46,229 nucleotides of DNA from Paludibacteraceae bacterium (GTDB taxonomy: Bacteria; Bacteroidota; Bacteroidia; Bacteroidales; Paludibacteraceae), in assembly GCA_016302585.1 (NCBI GenBank), contig JAEDNI010000010.1, positions 1 to 46,229 on the forward strand, given 5' to 3'. The position numbers were made by a program, and so were the translations under genes. Shown piece after piece: positions 1 to 8,861 of the stretch. Below the pieces are notes generated by a model. It was not told where the DNA came from. It saw only the letters and a list, made by a program, of their open reading frames with translations, and did not search any database. Position 1 is the first letter of the stretch, and each line of letters starts with the position of its first letter.

Positions 1-50
1 CCGTGCATAAAATAATAGAATGAATTCTATTTTTTTTGCGAGAAAAACAC
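1..50 (-). ncRNA. Copy C (edge-truncated) of a dispersed structured-RNA element
   Basis: Read on the minus strand, this is the 5' part of the same element as copy A (17301-17545). It has the 16-bp inverted repeat ATAGAATTCATTCTAT (15-30 on this strand reversed), followed by TATTTTATGC (14 to 5), which is the 5' arm of the main stem in copy A. The window ends before the loop. Across 1-80 the sequence matches the reverse complement of about 17257-17338 with only about two differences, promoter region included. It is divergent from the gene starting at 133. That it is transcribed is inference, from the matched promoter-like boxes described for copies A and B. Confidence 0.5.
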
Positions 51-57
51 CCGAATG

Positions 58-89
58 TTTGCATATGTGCAATTTTTGTAGTATCTTTG
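58..89 (+). promoter_or_regulatory. Bacteroidota-type promoter for the gene at 133
   Basis: TTTG at 58-61, a 20-nt spacer, and TATCTTTG at 82-89 fit the primary sigma promoter of Bacteroidota (TTTG, 19-21 nt, TAnnTTTG). The -33 box is extended as TTTGCATATG, as in several other promoters here. The predicted start of transcription near 96 leaves a leader of about 37 nt. Confidence 0.8.
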
Positions 90-132
90 CAGCCGGAAAT
101 GAAAATTGCATAACAAAATCATCTTATATATT

Positions 133-1221
133 ATGAAACACACATTTCTTTGGGTAGCAGCTTTGCTGCTGACTTGCGGCGCTTCTCTGCGCGCGGAAAA
201 TCAAGCCCCGGCTGACAATGACCATCAGGGTCAGTACGTTCGTTGTATCGCGTTCTACAACCTTGAGAACCTCTTCGACACCATTCATGACGAGGGCAAG
301 AATGACTATGAGTACCTGCCGGACGGCGGTATGAAATGGACAGCCTACAAGTACGAAAACAAGGTGAAGAACATGGCCTATGCTATTTCGCAATTGGGTA
401 CCGACTATGATCCGCGCGGTGCAGCCTGCGTGGGTGTAGCCGAAGTGGAGAATATCGGTTGTTTGCAAGACCTCTGTGCCGAGGCGAACAGCAAATACGG
501 CCGACGTCTCAAACCGATTTTGATTGAGGGTCCTGACCGCCGTGGTGTAGATGTCGGTTTCCTGTACGACACCGTGATGTTCAAGCCCTCTAAAGTCAAC
601 GGATTCGAACTCAAAGCGCATTATGCCGATGGAGGTGTGATCAAGACCCGTCTCCAACTATGCGTGTCGGGTTACCTCATGGGCGATGGCTCGCCGGAGA
701 AAATCCATATCATCGTAAATCACTGGCCGAGCCGATACGGAGGAGAGCTCTCTTCCCGTCCGGGGCGTGATACAGCCGCTATGCTCAGTATGCAGATCTG
801 CGACTCGATTTATAAGAAAGAGCCGAAGGCAAAAATCATTATCATGGGCGACTTGAACGATGATCCGTATAATCACTCTTGCAAAGACGTACTCAAAGCG
901 CGCAAGCATCGCGAGGAGGTTGAGCCTCACGGCTTGTTCAACACCATGTGGCAAATGCTCGACCGTGGCATCGGATCGCTGGCTTACAACGGCAGTTGGA
1001 ACCTCTTCGACCAGATCATCATCAGCGAGCCCCTGCTGAGCGAGAAACTGCACACCGGTAAGTGGACCTATTGGAAAGCGCAGATCTTCAATAAACCCTT
1101 CCTTACCGTGCAAGAAGGCAAGGATAAAGGTACACCGCTGCGTACGACCAAATCCGGTGTTTGGCAGAATGGTTATGGCGACCACTATCCGACTATGATA
1201 TATCTCATTAGACAAAAGTAG
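133..1221 (+). CDS. Endonuclease/exonuclease/phosphatase family protein, exported
   Basis: This 362-aa protein has the endonuclease/exonuclease/phosphatase (DNase I-like) fold. Visible motifs are FYNLENLFDT with the metal-binding region near the N-terminus, GVAEVENIG, RRGVDVGFLYD, the catalytic NHWPSRYGG, IMGDLNDDP, and the C-terminal GDHYP that carries the catalytic Asp-His. The ATG at 133 gives a clean Sec signal peptide (KHTFLWVAALLLTCGASLRA), so it is preferred over the in-frame TTG at 106. The substrate is unknown; Bacteroidales relatives are annotated only as family members, and nuclease or phosphodiesterase activity in the periplasm or outside the cell is inference. It is first in a + strand run with the DUF4290 gene, prs and an M28 peptidase. 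Confidence 0.8.
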   Translation: MKHTFLWVAALLLTCGASLRAENQAPADNDHQGQYVRCIAFYNLENLFDTIHDEGKNDYEYLPDGGMKWTAYKYENKVKNMAYAISQLGTDYDPRGAACVGVAEVENIGCLQDLCAEANSKYGRRLKPILIEGPDRRGVDVGFLYDTVMFKPSKVNGFELKAHYADGGVIKTRLQLCVSGYLMGDGSPEKIHIIVNHWPSRYGGELSSRPGRDTAAMLSMQICDSIYKKEPKAKIIIMGDLNDDPYNHSCKDVLKARKHREEVEPHGLFNTMWQMLDRGIGSLAYNGSWNLFDQIIISEPLLSEKLHTGKWTYWKAQIFNKPFLTVQEGKDKGTPLRTTKSGVWQNGYGDHYPTMIYLIRQK

Positions 1222-1250
1222 AAAGACCGCTTCGCTCAAAGACAAAAGAT

Positions 1251-1571
1251 ATGACATTACAATTGAGTAGAAATGCAGCGCCCATAAAAATGCGTAACTA
1301 CGGGCGCATTGTTCAAGATATGATTCACTATGCGACCACCCTTCCGCCGAGTGTGGAGCGCGATTCGCTCGAGGCCTATATCGCCCTTTGTATGCGCCAA
1401 CGCAACCTGACATGGAACAGAGACCAAGAAGCCGGCGTGCAGCGTGTGCGAGAAGATATATTGCGCCTGTCCAACGGCCAGCTGAAATGTACGTCTGCCG
1501 CTTTTGAGCGATTCATGGCGCAGCCGAATGCATCGTTGATTCAGAAGAAAAAGAAAAAAGATGGTAAATAA
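1251..1571 (+). CDS. Short DUF4290-like protein
   Basis: This 106-aa protein resembles the N-terminal part of the Bacteroidota family DUF4290, whose start usually reads like YGRNIQ-MVDYALTI-REER. The corresponding stretch here is NYGRIVQDMIHYATTLPP. The family has no established function and is usually nearly twice as long, so this is a short form or a divergent relative. It ends in a basic run (KKKKKKDGK). It lies 29 bp after the preceding gene, and its last 11 bases overlap the start of prs, so the two are probably co-translated. No signal peptide or membrane segment is visible. Confidence 0.55.
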   Translation: MTLQLSRNAAPIKMRNYGRIVQDMIHYATTLPPSVERDSLEAYIALCMRQRNLTWNRDQEAGVQRVREDILRLSNGQLKCTSAAFERFMAQPNASLIQKKKKKDGK

Positions 1572-2520
1572 CAATCGGTTTAAGATTTTCGCCGGCTCCA
1601 AAGGAGCTGCATTAGCACAACGTATCTGCGATGAGTTGGGCTGTCAATTGGGAAACCTGCATCTCGATCGTTTTTCAGACGGTGAGTTTTGTACGTATTT
1701 TGAGGAGTCCGTTCGCGGCCAGAACGTTTACCTGGTGCAACCAACCTGTCCGTCCAGCGACAATTTGATGGAGTTGCTCCTTATGATCGACGCCGCTAAG
1801 CGAGCCAGTGCCTCCAAGGTGATCGCCGTTATCCCTTATTTCGGGTGGGCGCGTCAGGACCGCAAAGATAAGCCCCGTGTCTCTATCGGCGCGAAACTGG
1901 TAGCCAACATGTTGCAGACAGCCGGAGCAGACCGTGTCATCACCGTCGATCTCCATGCCGACCAGATTCAGGGGTTCTTTGATATCCCTGTTGACCACAT
2001 CTATGGTTCCAACGTCTTGGCGCCTTATATCGCCGCGCTGAACCTCAAGAAACTCATCGTGGCTTCTCCGGATGTGGGGGGTTCAAAACGGGCTTCAGGT
2101 TTTGCGAAGAAACTGCATATTATGACCGACCGTGAGGTACCGATGGTCATTTGTTATAAGAATCGTCCGGACTTCAACAAAGTATCCGAGATTCGCGTCT
2201 TAGGTGATGTGTATGGCAAGGACGTTGTGCTCTTCGACGATATCGCCGATACGGCAGGTACTTTGTGCAAGGCCGCTGAGGTGATGAAGGAAGGCGGCGC
2301 CAAGTCTGTTCGTGCCGTGGTGACGCACGGCGTGTTGAGCGGCCCCGCCTGCGAGCGCATCAACGACTCGCCTATCGAAGAGTTGGTTTGTACCGACTCC
2401 ATCCCGTTCGACGCTACCCGATGCCCGAAGATACACATCGAGAGCCTCGCTATACCGATCGCACAGACTATTCGAGCTATTCAAAATCATACCTCGGTCA
2501 GCGAGACTAATATTCGATGA
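1561..2520 (+). CDS. prs: Ribose-phosphate pyrophosphokinase
   Basis: PRPP synthase makes 5-phosphoribosyl diphosphate from ribose 5-phosphate and ATP for nucleotide, His, Trp and NAD synthesis in the cytoplasm. The 319-aa length is normal. Signatures are the N-terminal SDGEF segment, the ATP-binding YFGWARQDRKDKPR stretch (about residues 95-108), the metal-binding TVDLHADQIQGFFDIP near residues 128-143, and the PRPP-binding VVLFDDIADTAGTL near residue 222. The ATG at 1561 lies inside the end of the DUF4290 gene. The stop overlaps the next start as ATGA, which indicates translational coupling to the M28 peptidase gene. Confidence 0.97.
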   Translation: MVNNNRFKIFAGSKGAALAQRICDELGCQLGNLHLDRFSDGEFCTYFEESVRGQNVYLVQPTCPSSDNLMELLLMIDAAKRASASKVIAVIPYFGWARQDRKDKPRVSIGAKLVANMLQTAGADRVITVDLHADQIQGFFDIPVDHIYGSNVLAPYIAALNLKKLIVASPDVGGSKRASGFAKKLHIMTDREVPMVICYKNRPDFNKVSEIRVLGDVYGKDVVLFDDIADTAGTLCKAAEVMKEGGAKSVRAVVTHGVLSGPACERINDSPIEELVCTDSIPFDATRCPKIHIESLAIPIAQTIRAIQNHTSVSETNIR

Positions 2521-3527
2521 AGATATTTCAATTGACAAATCTAAAATTTCCAATTATAAGCGCGATGTGCTTCGCGCTTATGCTCGTTTCGTGCACTAAG
2601 AAACCGGCAACTGTTCAACGTCCGGCTTTCTCGTCTGACAGCGCGTACGCGTATATTGAGAAACAGATGTCGTTTGGCCCGCGTGTGCCCAACAGCGCCG
2701 CACATATGCAATGTGCTGTATGGCTCATCGAGCAGTTACGTGCCTGCGGAGCAGAAGTGGAGTTGCAGAAAGGTTTTATGCCGGATTATCGCGGTAACAA
2801 CCAGCAGATCTATAATGTCATCGGTCATTTCTATACGCTCGAGACTGCGTCTCGTCCCCGTATCCTCTTGGGTGCGCACTATGACACACGACCCTGGTGT
2901 GACGAGGAAGAGGAGTATAGCGATCGTTTTTATAACGTACCCGGCGCGAATGACGGAGCCAGTGGAGTAGGTGTGCTCCTGGAGGTAGCCCGTCAGTTAG
3001 GCAAACAACTGCAAGACTCAACCTTCCGTACTCCTGTGGACATCATCTTCTTTGATGTGGAAGATAGCGGTGCGCCGGATTTCTATACAGGACCGGAGCG
3101 GGATGACACGTGGTGTCTCGGTTCGCAGTTATGGGCACGGAGTTATGCGCAGAAAGTAGCAGACCATCAACCGGTCATTGCATATCGTTATGGCATCATC
3201 TTGGATATGGTTGGTGCACCCGATGCAGTCTTCCCGCTGGAACTCTTTTCGATGCAGTATGCCTCGAACTACCAGCAGCAGATATGGCATTCGGCTGCTC
3301 AATTGGGATACGGCGCGATGTTTAGCGACCAATACTCATACCCCATCACGGACGACCATTTCTACATCAACCATATCGCCGGAATCCCGTGCGTAGATAT
3401 CATTCATTATGACCTCAGGAACGCAACCGGTTTCCCCGCTTGGTGGCATACACGTCAAGACGACCTGCAGAACATTAGTCGTTCGACGCTGCAGGCAGTA
3501 GGAGAAGTGGTGATGAGTCTGTTATAA
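2517..3527 (+). CDS. M28-family peptidase / glutaminyl cyclase-like lipoprotein
   Basis: This 336-aa lipoprotein has a signal sequence ending in the lipobox LVSC. Its Zn-peptidase fold belongs to family M28, the branch that includes glutaminyl-peptide cyclotransferases. Likely metal-binding segments are GAHYDTRPW, PGANDGASG, FFDVEDSG and the C-terminal DDHFYINHIAGIP. In Bacteroidales such enzymes convert the N-terminal Gln of exported proteins to pyroglutamate; cyclase rather than aminopeptidase activity here is inference from resemblance. It overlaps prs by ATGA. Its 3' end overlaps the convergent DUF5686 gene by 6 bp, with no terminator hairpin between them. Confidence 0.85.
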   Translation: MKIFQLTNLKFPIISAMCFALMLVSCTKKPATVQRPAFSSDSAYAYIEKQMSFGPRVPNSAAHMQCAVWLIEQLRACGAEVELQKGFMPDYRGNNQQIYNVIGHFYTLETASRPRILLGAHYDTRPWCDEEEEYSDRFYNVPGANDGASGVGVLLEVARQLGKQLQDSTFRTPVDIIFFDVEDSGAPDFYTGPERDDTWCLGSQLWARSYAQKVADHQPVIAYRYGIILDMVGAPDAVFPLELFSMQYASNYQQQIWHSAAQLGYGAMFSDQYSYPITDDHFYINHIAGIPCVDIIHYDLRNATGFPAWWHTRQDDLQNISRSTLQAVGEVVMSLL

Positions 3528-5861
3528 ACCCAAATGAATTCGAAAACGCATGCCCCATTGAATAGTGGGACTGAGCGACCACACCGAATAAAGATCGCAC
3601 ACGCGTAAGATATTTCCCAAACCAATACCAATCTCCGCATAGAAAGTATGCGGGGATTTTTGATTTGTAAGGGCGGATAGGTGCTCCGTGGATAAGTAAC
3701 TATAAGCGATCTTGGTCTCTACCAGTTCTCGTAAGTGCAACCAGCGTATACCCGGAATTAGATTAAATAGTATTCCTTGACCATTCCATTCGGCCTGCAG
3801 CGTGACATACTTATCGCCTATCATCTGCCGTCCGTGCAGGAACGTGAAGCGATAGGGGTCATACGCGTACCCCTGATTTGCATTCGCCTGCCATAGCAGT
3901 TCCTCCGGTGCTGTACCAAACACCGCCCCGCCTTGCAGCGCATAATGCAACGTACCGCCCATACCTAAGTTCGCATGCTGCGTCAACATCACACGCAAGT
4001 GCGCATAGACCGAACTGGGTGCATTAGCTCCCTGCCAATGACCTGCTTCCAAACCCAGATACAACACCGGATATTTTTGCGAATAAGCATAGCGGCGCAG
4101 GAAATAACCATCGTATTTCTTCTCGCCCCAACTGAGACGTGCGATCGTACTAAGCGACTGATACGCATACCCTGCCTGCCAGCCGGCACGAACATACGCG
4201 TGCGTCTCGAGGCTGGTACCTGCAAGTCCCATTCGCTCACCCCAATCCGCAAACCAGTGCAACTGTAACTGCCGTTGACGCATCGCCGTATTGACGCAAA
4301 GTGAATCGCGATGCAGCGCTTCAAAAGCATAGGCTGTGAAGTCGAAGTTTCCCCAACCCATCGAGTTCTCGCGTAACAGACGGTCGAAATCATCCACCTC
4401 CGACCAGACATACCGGTCATGGTACTCCAATTGTAGGATATTCCTGCGCTCTGTCGGCAAGTTCACGGATATACGCCCCATTCCTTTTGCTCTGCGATCG
4501 CGAATTCCATAGCCCACAGAAGCCTCTAACGAAACCGTCTTGGACATTTTCTCATTCGTCCGGAATGGCAAACCGAAATGGACGCCCTCGTGTTTATTCA
4601 CTTGCAGGATCTCTTCGATGTGACCTATATCCACCGCCGTGCCGGTAGGGATATATCCTGTAGTAGCAATGGTAGCGATCCATTTCGCTGTACGCATAAT
4701 AGGCATAGAGTCCAGCGCCGCAAACGCCGAGTCGGAGGAAGCAATGGCTTCGCGGTGTATTGCTTCGGGGTGTATTGCTTCGCGGTTGGTTAGTCCTGTG
4801 GTTAACAAAAGTGTTGGAAAGACTGTACCTGCTTTGTCTGACTTCACGGCGAAATCCAGGATGGCTGATATATGCTCATCGGCTATCGAACCGTCTTCAG
4901 TCAGACTTTGCGAGACATGCAAGTTATTGACATAGTTCACCGCCACTTCTGCCGGCACATAGGCCTGTAGCGCCCGTAAAGCAAACGTGGTGGTATCAAT
5001 TACCATCTCGCCATTAAACGTGGCATAGAACGAGTTTCTTGTTCGAAAAACAATGCGTACCAAACCCGTTTCAGCAATTGAATCGTTTTCGTCTATATAA
5101 TAGCGATAGTAGAGGTTACCTCCCGCCGCCAACGGGGATAAAAAAGCATGCCCCATGAGCGGCACAGAGTTGGCGTAGAAATTCAGATTGCCTTCGTTGC
5201 CAATCAGAGTGGAGTAGTCCGTGGAAGAAAGGATAAGCGCTTGTGTACGTTGATCATTCGCGGGGATCATCTCTTGGCCGGTCATGCGAAAAGACTGCGT
5301 CTCGCGGTATAGCGGTAGTACATACGTACTGTCTTCATTAGAGATCATACCCGCTTGCAAACTGCGCCAGAGGGCCCGACGCAAGTGCCGTTTATTGATG
5401 TGTGATACATAAAGCGTCTGTTCGCGTTTTAGCGTACTGCTTCTCTCTGCATGCAACGTTCGGTCGTTCTCCGCGCGATGCTGTCTCACTTGCCGTAAGA
5501 TCTCCAATGCCGGGTTCTCATTCGGCGCTACCACCACTTCTGTCAGCATGGCTGCTTTCTCCCGCATCGCTACTTGCAGACCTGCCATCGCTCCGGGTTC
5601 TATCTCATAACGCTGCGTGTAGTATCCGACAGCCGAGAAGACCAACTGCGCCTTTGCTTGCATGTCCACCCGCAACGCATAAGATCCGTTCTCGTCAGAC
5701 GTGGTACCTATCTTCGTGCCCCGAAAATGAATATTCACATTCGGTATGGCTTCGCCCGTCGTCTCATTCACGATCTCACCCACAATAATTGTCTCCACTG
5801 CCTGTAGCGGAGCAAGGAACAGAGGGAAAAGAAGAATTAATATGTATTTTTTAATCTTCAA
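3522..5861 (-). CDS. DUF5686 / carboxypeptidase-regulatory-like outer-membrane protein
   Basis: This 779-aa protein starts with a signal peptide (KYILILLFPLFLAPLQA). A CarboxypepD_reg-like beta-sandwich follows at about residues 25-110 (GEIVNETTGEAIPNVNI, SDENGSYALRV), then a DUF5686 body whose C-terminal half looks like beta-barrel strands and ends in FRIHLGL. An outer-membrane location is inferred; no function is established. The start is TTG at 5861, because an in-frame stop lies one codon earlier and only this start preserves the signal peptide. The xerD stop overlaps it as TTGA. Around residues 358-372 three 15-bp repeats encode EAIHP, EAIHR, EAIAS. Confidence 0.8.
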   Translation of the reverse strand: MKIKKYILILLFPLFLAPLQAVETIIVGEIVNETTGEAIPNVNIHFRGTKIGTTSDENGSYALRVDMQAKAQLVFSAVGYYTQRYEIEPGAMAGLQVAMREKAAMLTEVVVAPNENPALEILRQVRQHRAENDRTLHAERSSTLKREQTLYVSHINKRHLRRALWRSLQAGMISNEDSTYVLPLYRETQSFRMTGQEMIPANDQRTQALILSSTDYSTLIGNEGNLNFYANSVPLMGHAFLSPLAAGGNLYYRYYIDENDSIAETGLVRIVFRTRNSFYATFNGEMVIDTTTFALRALQAYVPAEVAVNYVNNLHVSQSLTEDGSIADEHISAILDFAVKSDKAGTVFPTLLLTTGLTNREAIHPEAIHREAIASSDSAFAALDSMPIMRTAKWIATIATTGYIPTGTAVDIGHIEEILQVNKHEGVHFGLPFRTNEKMSKTVSLEASVGYGIRDRRAKGMGRISVNLPTERRNILQLEYHDRYVWSEVDDFDRLLRENSMGWGNFDFTAYAFEALHRDSLCVNTAMRQRQLQLHWFADWGERMGLAGTSLETHAYVRAGWQAGYAYQSLSTIARLSWGEKKYDGYFLRRYAYSQKYPVLYLGLEAGHWQGANAPSSVYAHLRVMLTQHANLGMGGTLHYALQGGAVFGTAPEELLWQANANQGYAYDPYRFTFLHGRQMIGDKYVTLQAEWNGQGILFNLIPGIRWLHLRELVETKIAYSYLSTEHLSALTNQKSPHTFYAEIGIGLGNILRVCDLYSVWSLSPTIQWGMRFRIHLGL
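4745..4789. repeat. Three 15-bp tandem repeats inside the DUF5686 gene
   Basis: Three consecutive 15-bp units (4745-4759, 4760-4774, 4775-4789) differ at only a few bases. They encode repeats of the pentapeptide EAIHx in frame. The unit length is a multiple of three, so gain or loss keeps the reading frame and should only lengthen or shorten a loop. Confidence 0.8.
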
Positions 5862-6769
5862 CTTTTATTGGCTGGATGACATTGGAGAATAGCTTGTCTG
5901 AGGTCGGCTACATCAAGATGCGTGTAGATCTCTGTAGTTGCTAAGTCTTCATGACCTAACAACTGCTGAATGACGCGTAAGTCTGCACCGTTCTGCAGAA
6001 GATGGGTGGCGAACGAATGACGCAAGGTATGCGGCGAGACAGTCTTGTTGATCCCTGCTTCTTCGCATAGTCTTCTCACGATCGTAAACACCATCGCACG
6101 TGTCAAAGGGCGACCGTAGCGATTAATGAATGCCAAATCCCGTGCTTCGGGTTTTACCGGCCAGGTACTGCGCTCCTGCATCCAATAGCCAAACCATTCT
6201 TCGGCAACAGGGGAAACAGGCACCAGACGTTGTTTCGACCCCTTACCTTCTATCAGCAGATAGTGCTCATCCAGATACATCCTACTCAGCCGCAGGTTTA
6301 CCAACTCACTCACGCGCAGACCGCTGCCGTACAGCATCTCCATCATCGCGCGGTTGCGGTGACCTTCATTGGAACTGAGGTCTATTGCCTGCATCATCCG
6401 GTTCACTTCTTCCAACGAAAGCACCGTAGGAAGGTGTTTGGATTTCTTCGGACTCTCTAACAGTTCCGAGGGGTCTTGGTCAATATAGTCTTTGTACAGC
6501 AGAAAGCGAAACCAGGAATGAATACCCGCTAACACACGAGCTTGTGTGGCTTCCGACTTAACTGTTTTGAAGGTTTCAAAGATAAACTCCTGCAGCGCAT
6601 CAAAATCCAAATGCACCACATCCAGATGATGGTCCTTAGCATACGCACGCAGTTTATCCAGGTCCATCTCATAGCCCTCTACCGTATTCGGCGAATATCC
6701 GCGCTCCAGGCGAAGCCACGTGTGGTATTCTTTGGCTAATACCTCCTCGGATGTTATTGCTTTAGCCAT
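5858..6769 (-). CDS. xerD: Tyrosine recombinase XerD-type
   Basis: A 303-aa tyrosine recombinase of normal XerC/D length. The N-terminal SAM-like domain runs over about residues 8-95 (TWLRLERGYSPNTVEGYEMD). The catalytic domain shows the Arg box (LYGSGLRVSELVNLRL), a Lys in the GKGSKQRLVP hairpin, HTLRHSFATHLLQNGADL, LGHEDLATTEIYTHL, and the nucleophile Tyr in that last motif. The family resolves chromosome dimers at dif with FtsK. The genomic setting is housekeeping, with no integrase cargo or att sites, so a chromosomal Xer role is preferred. It overlaps the upstream lipoprotein gene by 16 bp and the downstream DUF5686 gene by 4 bp. Confidence 0.9.
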   Translation of the reverse strand: MAKAITSEEVLAKEYHTWLRLERGYSPNTVEGYEMDLDKLRAYAKDHHLDVVHLDFDALQEFIFETFKTVKSEATQARVLAGIHSWFRFLLYKDYIDQDPSELLESPKKSKHLPTVLSLEEVNRMMQAIDLSSNEGHRNRAMMEMLYGSGLRVSELVNLRLSRMYLDEHYLLIEGKGSKQRLVPVSPVAEEWFGYWMQERSTWPVKPEARDLAFINRYGRPLTRAMVFTIVRRLCEEAGINKTVSPHTLRHSFATHLLQNGADLRVIQQLLGHEDLATTEIYTHLDVADLRQAILQCHPANKS

Positions 6770-7305
6770 GGCATAAGAGAACCGGTGAAGTAACAGTTAT
6801 AGGTGACGCGGGAGCCGTACGTGTTGCGGAAATAAAGCGTGAAGGTCAGACTGTCGTTTCGATAGACCATCGAGCCCGAGTCCAACACTTGGATACTCAG
6901 CACTTTGTCCTCTTCGATATTGAGAATATACATCCCGTGCGGATAGCCCTCAAAATCCCGTCCGGGCAAGAATGTGAAAGGCTGCGGATCTGCAATACCT
7001 TGCTCCGTATATGGAAGAGAGCGATATTCTCCTTCCTCCAATAAACTATCCGGCACGAAGATATCCGTGATACAGAGGTTATATCCCGTTCCTTTGATAC
7101 GACGTTCCTCATCCAGTGTTAAACCGTCCGAATAGATATCCAGGCCCACTACCGCGCAGGACACGGAGTCATAGCAGTGACCGTATATCTGTTCGTAGGC
7201 GGTGGTGTACTGCTGCGGCAGACCGCGATAGGAAGAAGGCTTATTCGGTGTGCAAGCCGATAGAAATACGATTCCTATAACTGAAACAATGAATAGCTTT
7301 TTCAT
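6754..7305 (-). CDS. Small lipoprotein of unknown function
   Basis: This 183-aa protein begins with a lipoprotein signal (KKLFIVSVIGIVFLSAC; lipobox LSAC). The mature part is rich in Tyr, Asp and Gly and predicted mostly beta. No family is recognised with confidence; small Bacteroidales lipoproteins of this kind are usually annotated as DUFs. It lies 13 bp after the LolE-like permease gene and overlaps xerD. Being next to a lipoprotein-release permease hints at an envelope role, but that is context only. The 5' leader contains degenerate 7-bp units (AAAGTGT, AAAGTCG) directly before the ATG. Confidence 0.6.
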   Translation of the reverse strand: MKKLFIVSVIGIVFLSACTPNKPSSYRGLPQQYTTAYEQIYGHCYDSVSCAVVGLDIYSDGLTLDEERRIKGTGYNLCITDIFVPDSLLEEGEYRSLPYTEQGIADPQPFTFLPGRDFEGYPHGMYILNIEEDKVLSIQVLDSGSMVYRNDSLTFTLYFRNTYGSRVTYNCYFTGSLMPWLKQ

Positions 7306-7318
7306 CGACTTTACACTT

Positions 7319-8545
7319 TTAATTCTCTACTTTTATCTTTCTTGACGGATACCATGCGGCTACAAAACCGAGTGCCAACACCACAGCGGCTACTAACAGA
7401 ATATCTGCTATCTGCACCTGTACCGGGTAGACGGAGATAATATACTCACTCCCTGTACCCAGTTTAAGCCATCCGAAGTGCTGTTGCCCCAGGCAAACGA
7501 GCACGCCGATAACAATTCCCAATAGCGTACCCAAGGCGGAAATGAACCATCCTTCTATCAGGAAGATCCGTCGGATTGTCTGTTCGTCTGCCCCTAAATC
7601 CGACAAGATACGGATGTCTTCGCGCTTGTCGATAATGAGCATCGAGAGTGAACCGATGATGTTAAAGGAAGCAATAAGCAGAATGAAGACCAGCAATAAA
7701 ATCGTCAGCCATTTTTCAATGCGCAGGATGCGAAAGAAATCCGCTTGCTGCTCATATCTGTTCAATACCTTATACCCCGGCCCTAAGACCTTTGCTATCT
7801 CGGCTTGTACTTTGTCTGTTTTCTGTCCTTTCTTCGGAGTAATACGAAGAGCTGTAGCCGTATATTCGTCATACTCAAAGAGTCGTTGCGCCAGCGGGAG
7901 TGATACCAAAAGCAACTGATCGTCGTATTCAATCTGATTCACAGCAAACGTACCGGCAATGAACGCATGCTCGTGTTGCAGCGATTTATCGGGTCGGAGC
8001 ATATTGATGCGTCCGGTCCGCTGCGGTGCATACAGATGCAGCGCTCCGGTAAAATGGGCATTCATACCCAATTGTGCCGCCAAGCCTTGTCCTAACACGG
8101 CGCGGTCGAAAGCACCGTCCCAAACCGAGAAGAAACCGTCGGTGATAATATTGCTCATATGCGCCGTGGCTTCGAAGAGTGTATCTACACCTAATACCCG
8201 TGCCGGCAGTTGGTGATCTTTATAGCGGGTCAGGGCTGTCTGCTCCAATTGCATGGAGATAGCTTCGATATCCTCGCGCGCGTACAACGAAATAACAGGC
8301 GCTGTGTCTGTGCGCAGCGTCTGACCTTCGGAGGGTACCACTAAAAGAGGAGGATCAAACTCCGAGAACATATGCTCTACTAACGAACCGAAGCCGTTCA
8401 TCACACTCAGCACACAGATCATCGCTGCTGTAACAACTACTACAGCTGCCGCACTAATACCCGAGACGATATTAATGGCATTGTGTCCTTTCTTGGAGAA
8501 AAGATACCTCCAGGCGATATGGGATTCAATGAGCGAGAAGTTCAT
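7319..8545 (-). CDS. FtsX-like ABC permease, LolC/LolE type
   Basis: This 408-aa permease has a cytoplasmic start (IESHIAWRYLFSKKGHNAIN), a first membrane helix at about residues 22-50, a large periplasmic MacB-PCD-like domain, and three C-terminal helices (near 275-300, 330-355, 380-400). It has the FtsX-family sequence IDKREDIRILSDLGADEQTI. Bacteroidota proteins with this layout are annotated as lipoprotein-releasing permeases that lift lipoproteins from the inner membrane to the carrier LolA. The ATPase subunit is not encoded nearby. Its first 20 bp overlap the 3' end of rbfA. The C-terminus KIKVEN and its stop lie in a run of degenerate 7-bp units. Confidence 0.85.
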   Translation of the reverse strand: MNFSLIESHIAWRYLFSKKGHNAINIVSGISAAAVVVVTAAMICVLSVMNGFGSLVEHMFSEFDPPLLVVPSEGQTLRTDTAPVISLYAREDIEAISMQLEQTALTRYKDHQLPARVLGVDTLFEATAHMSNIITDGFFSVWDGAFDRAVLGQGLAAQLGMNAHFTGALHLYAPQRTGRINMLRPDKSLQHEHAFIAGTFAVNQIEYDDQLLLVSLPLAQRLFEYDEYTATALRITPKKGQKTDKVQAEIAKVLGPGYKVLNRYEQQADFFRILRIEKWLTILLLVFILLIASFNIIGSLSMLIIDKREDIRILSDLGADEQTIRRIFLIEGWFISALGTLLGIVIGVLVCLGQQHFGWLKLGTGSEYIISVYPVQVQIADILLVAAVVLALGFVAAWYPSRKIKVEN

Positions 8546-8861
8546 CTATGCGCTCCATTCGGTCAATTGTTTCATCGAGGTGAAAAACTACCTCCGGAAT
8601 GATGCGCAACTGATGACGCTCGAGCGCGCCGAGTTCACCGCGTAAGCGATGAGTGTTCTCTTCGATGAGCAGCATCGTCTCTTTCACTTTATCTTGAGGG
8701 AAGATAGAGACGTAAATATGCGCAATAGAGAGATCAGGCGAAACACGCACCTCGCTCACGGAAATCAGAGTTCCTGTGAGCGTGCGCGCGTATCGCAATA
8801 GGATGTCGCTCATGTCCTTTTGTATCAGACGAGCGATCTTGTGTTGTCTAGTCGACTCCAT
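8526..8861 (-). CDS. rbfA: 30S ribosome-binding factor RbfA
   Basis: This 111-aa protein has the usual RbfA length and KH-like fold: STRQHKIARLIQKDMSDIL at the N-terminus, ISVSEVRVSPDLSIAHIYVS in the middle, and PEVVFHLDETIDRMERIDELL at the C-terminus. It assists late maturation of 16S rRNA in the small subunit. Its ATG overlaps the rpmH stop by one base (TAATG), so the two ribosome-related genes are translationally coupled. The downstream permease gene starts within its last 20 bp. Confidence 0.93.
   Translation of the reverse strand: MESTRQHKIARLIQKDMSDILLRYARTLTGTLISVSEVRVSPDLSIAHIYVSIFPQDKVKETMLLIEENTHRLRGELGALERHQLRIIPEVVFHLDETIDRMERIDELLAH

Noticed and set aside
5858..6769. Integrase of an integrated mobile element
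   Set aside because: The gene sits inside a tight housekeeping run, has XerD length and motifs, and no attachment-site duplication or cargo is visible.
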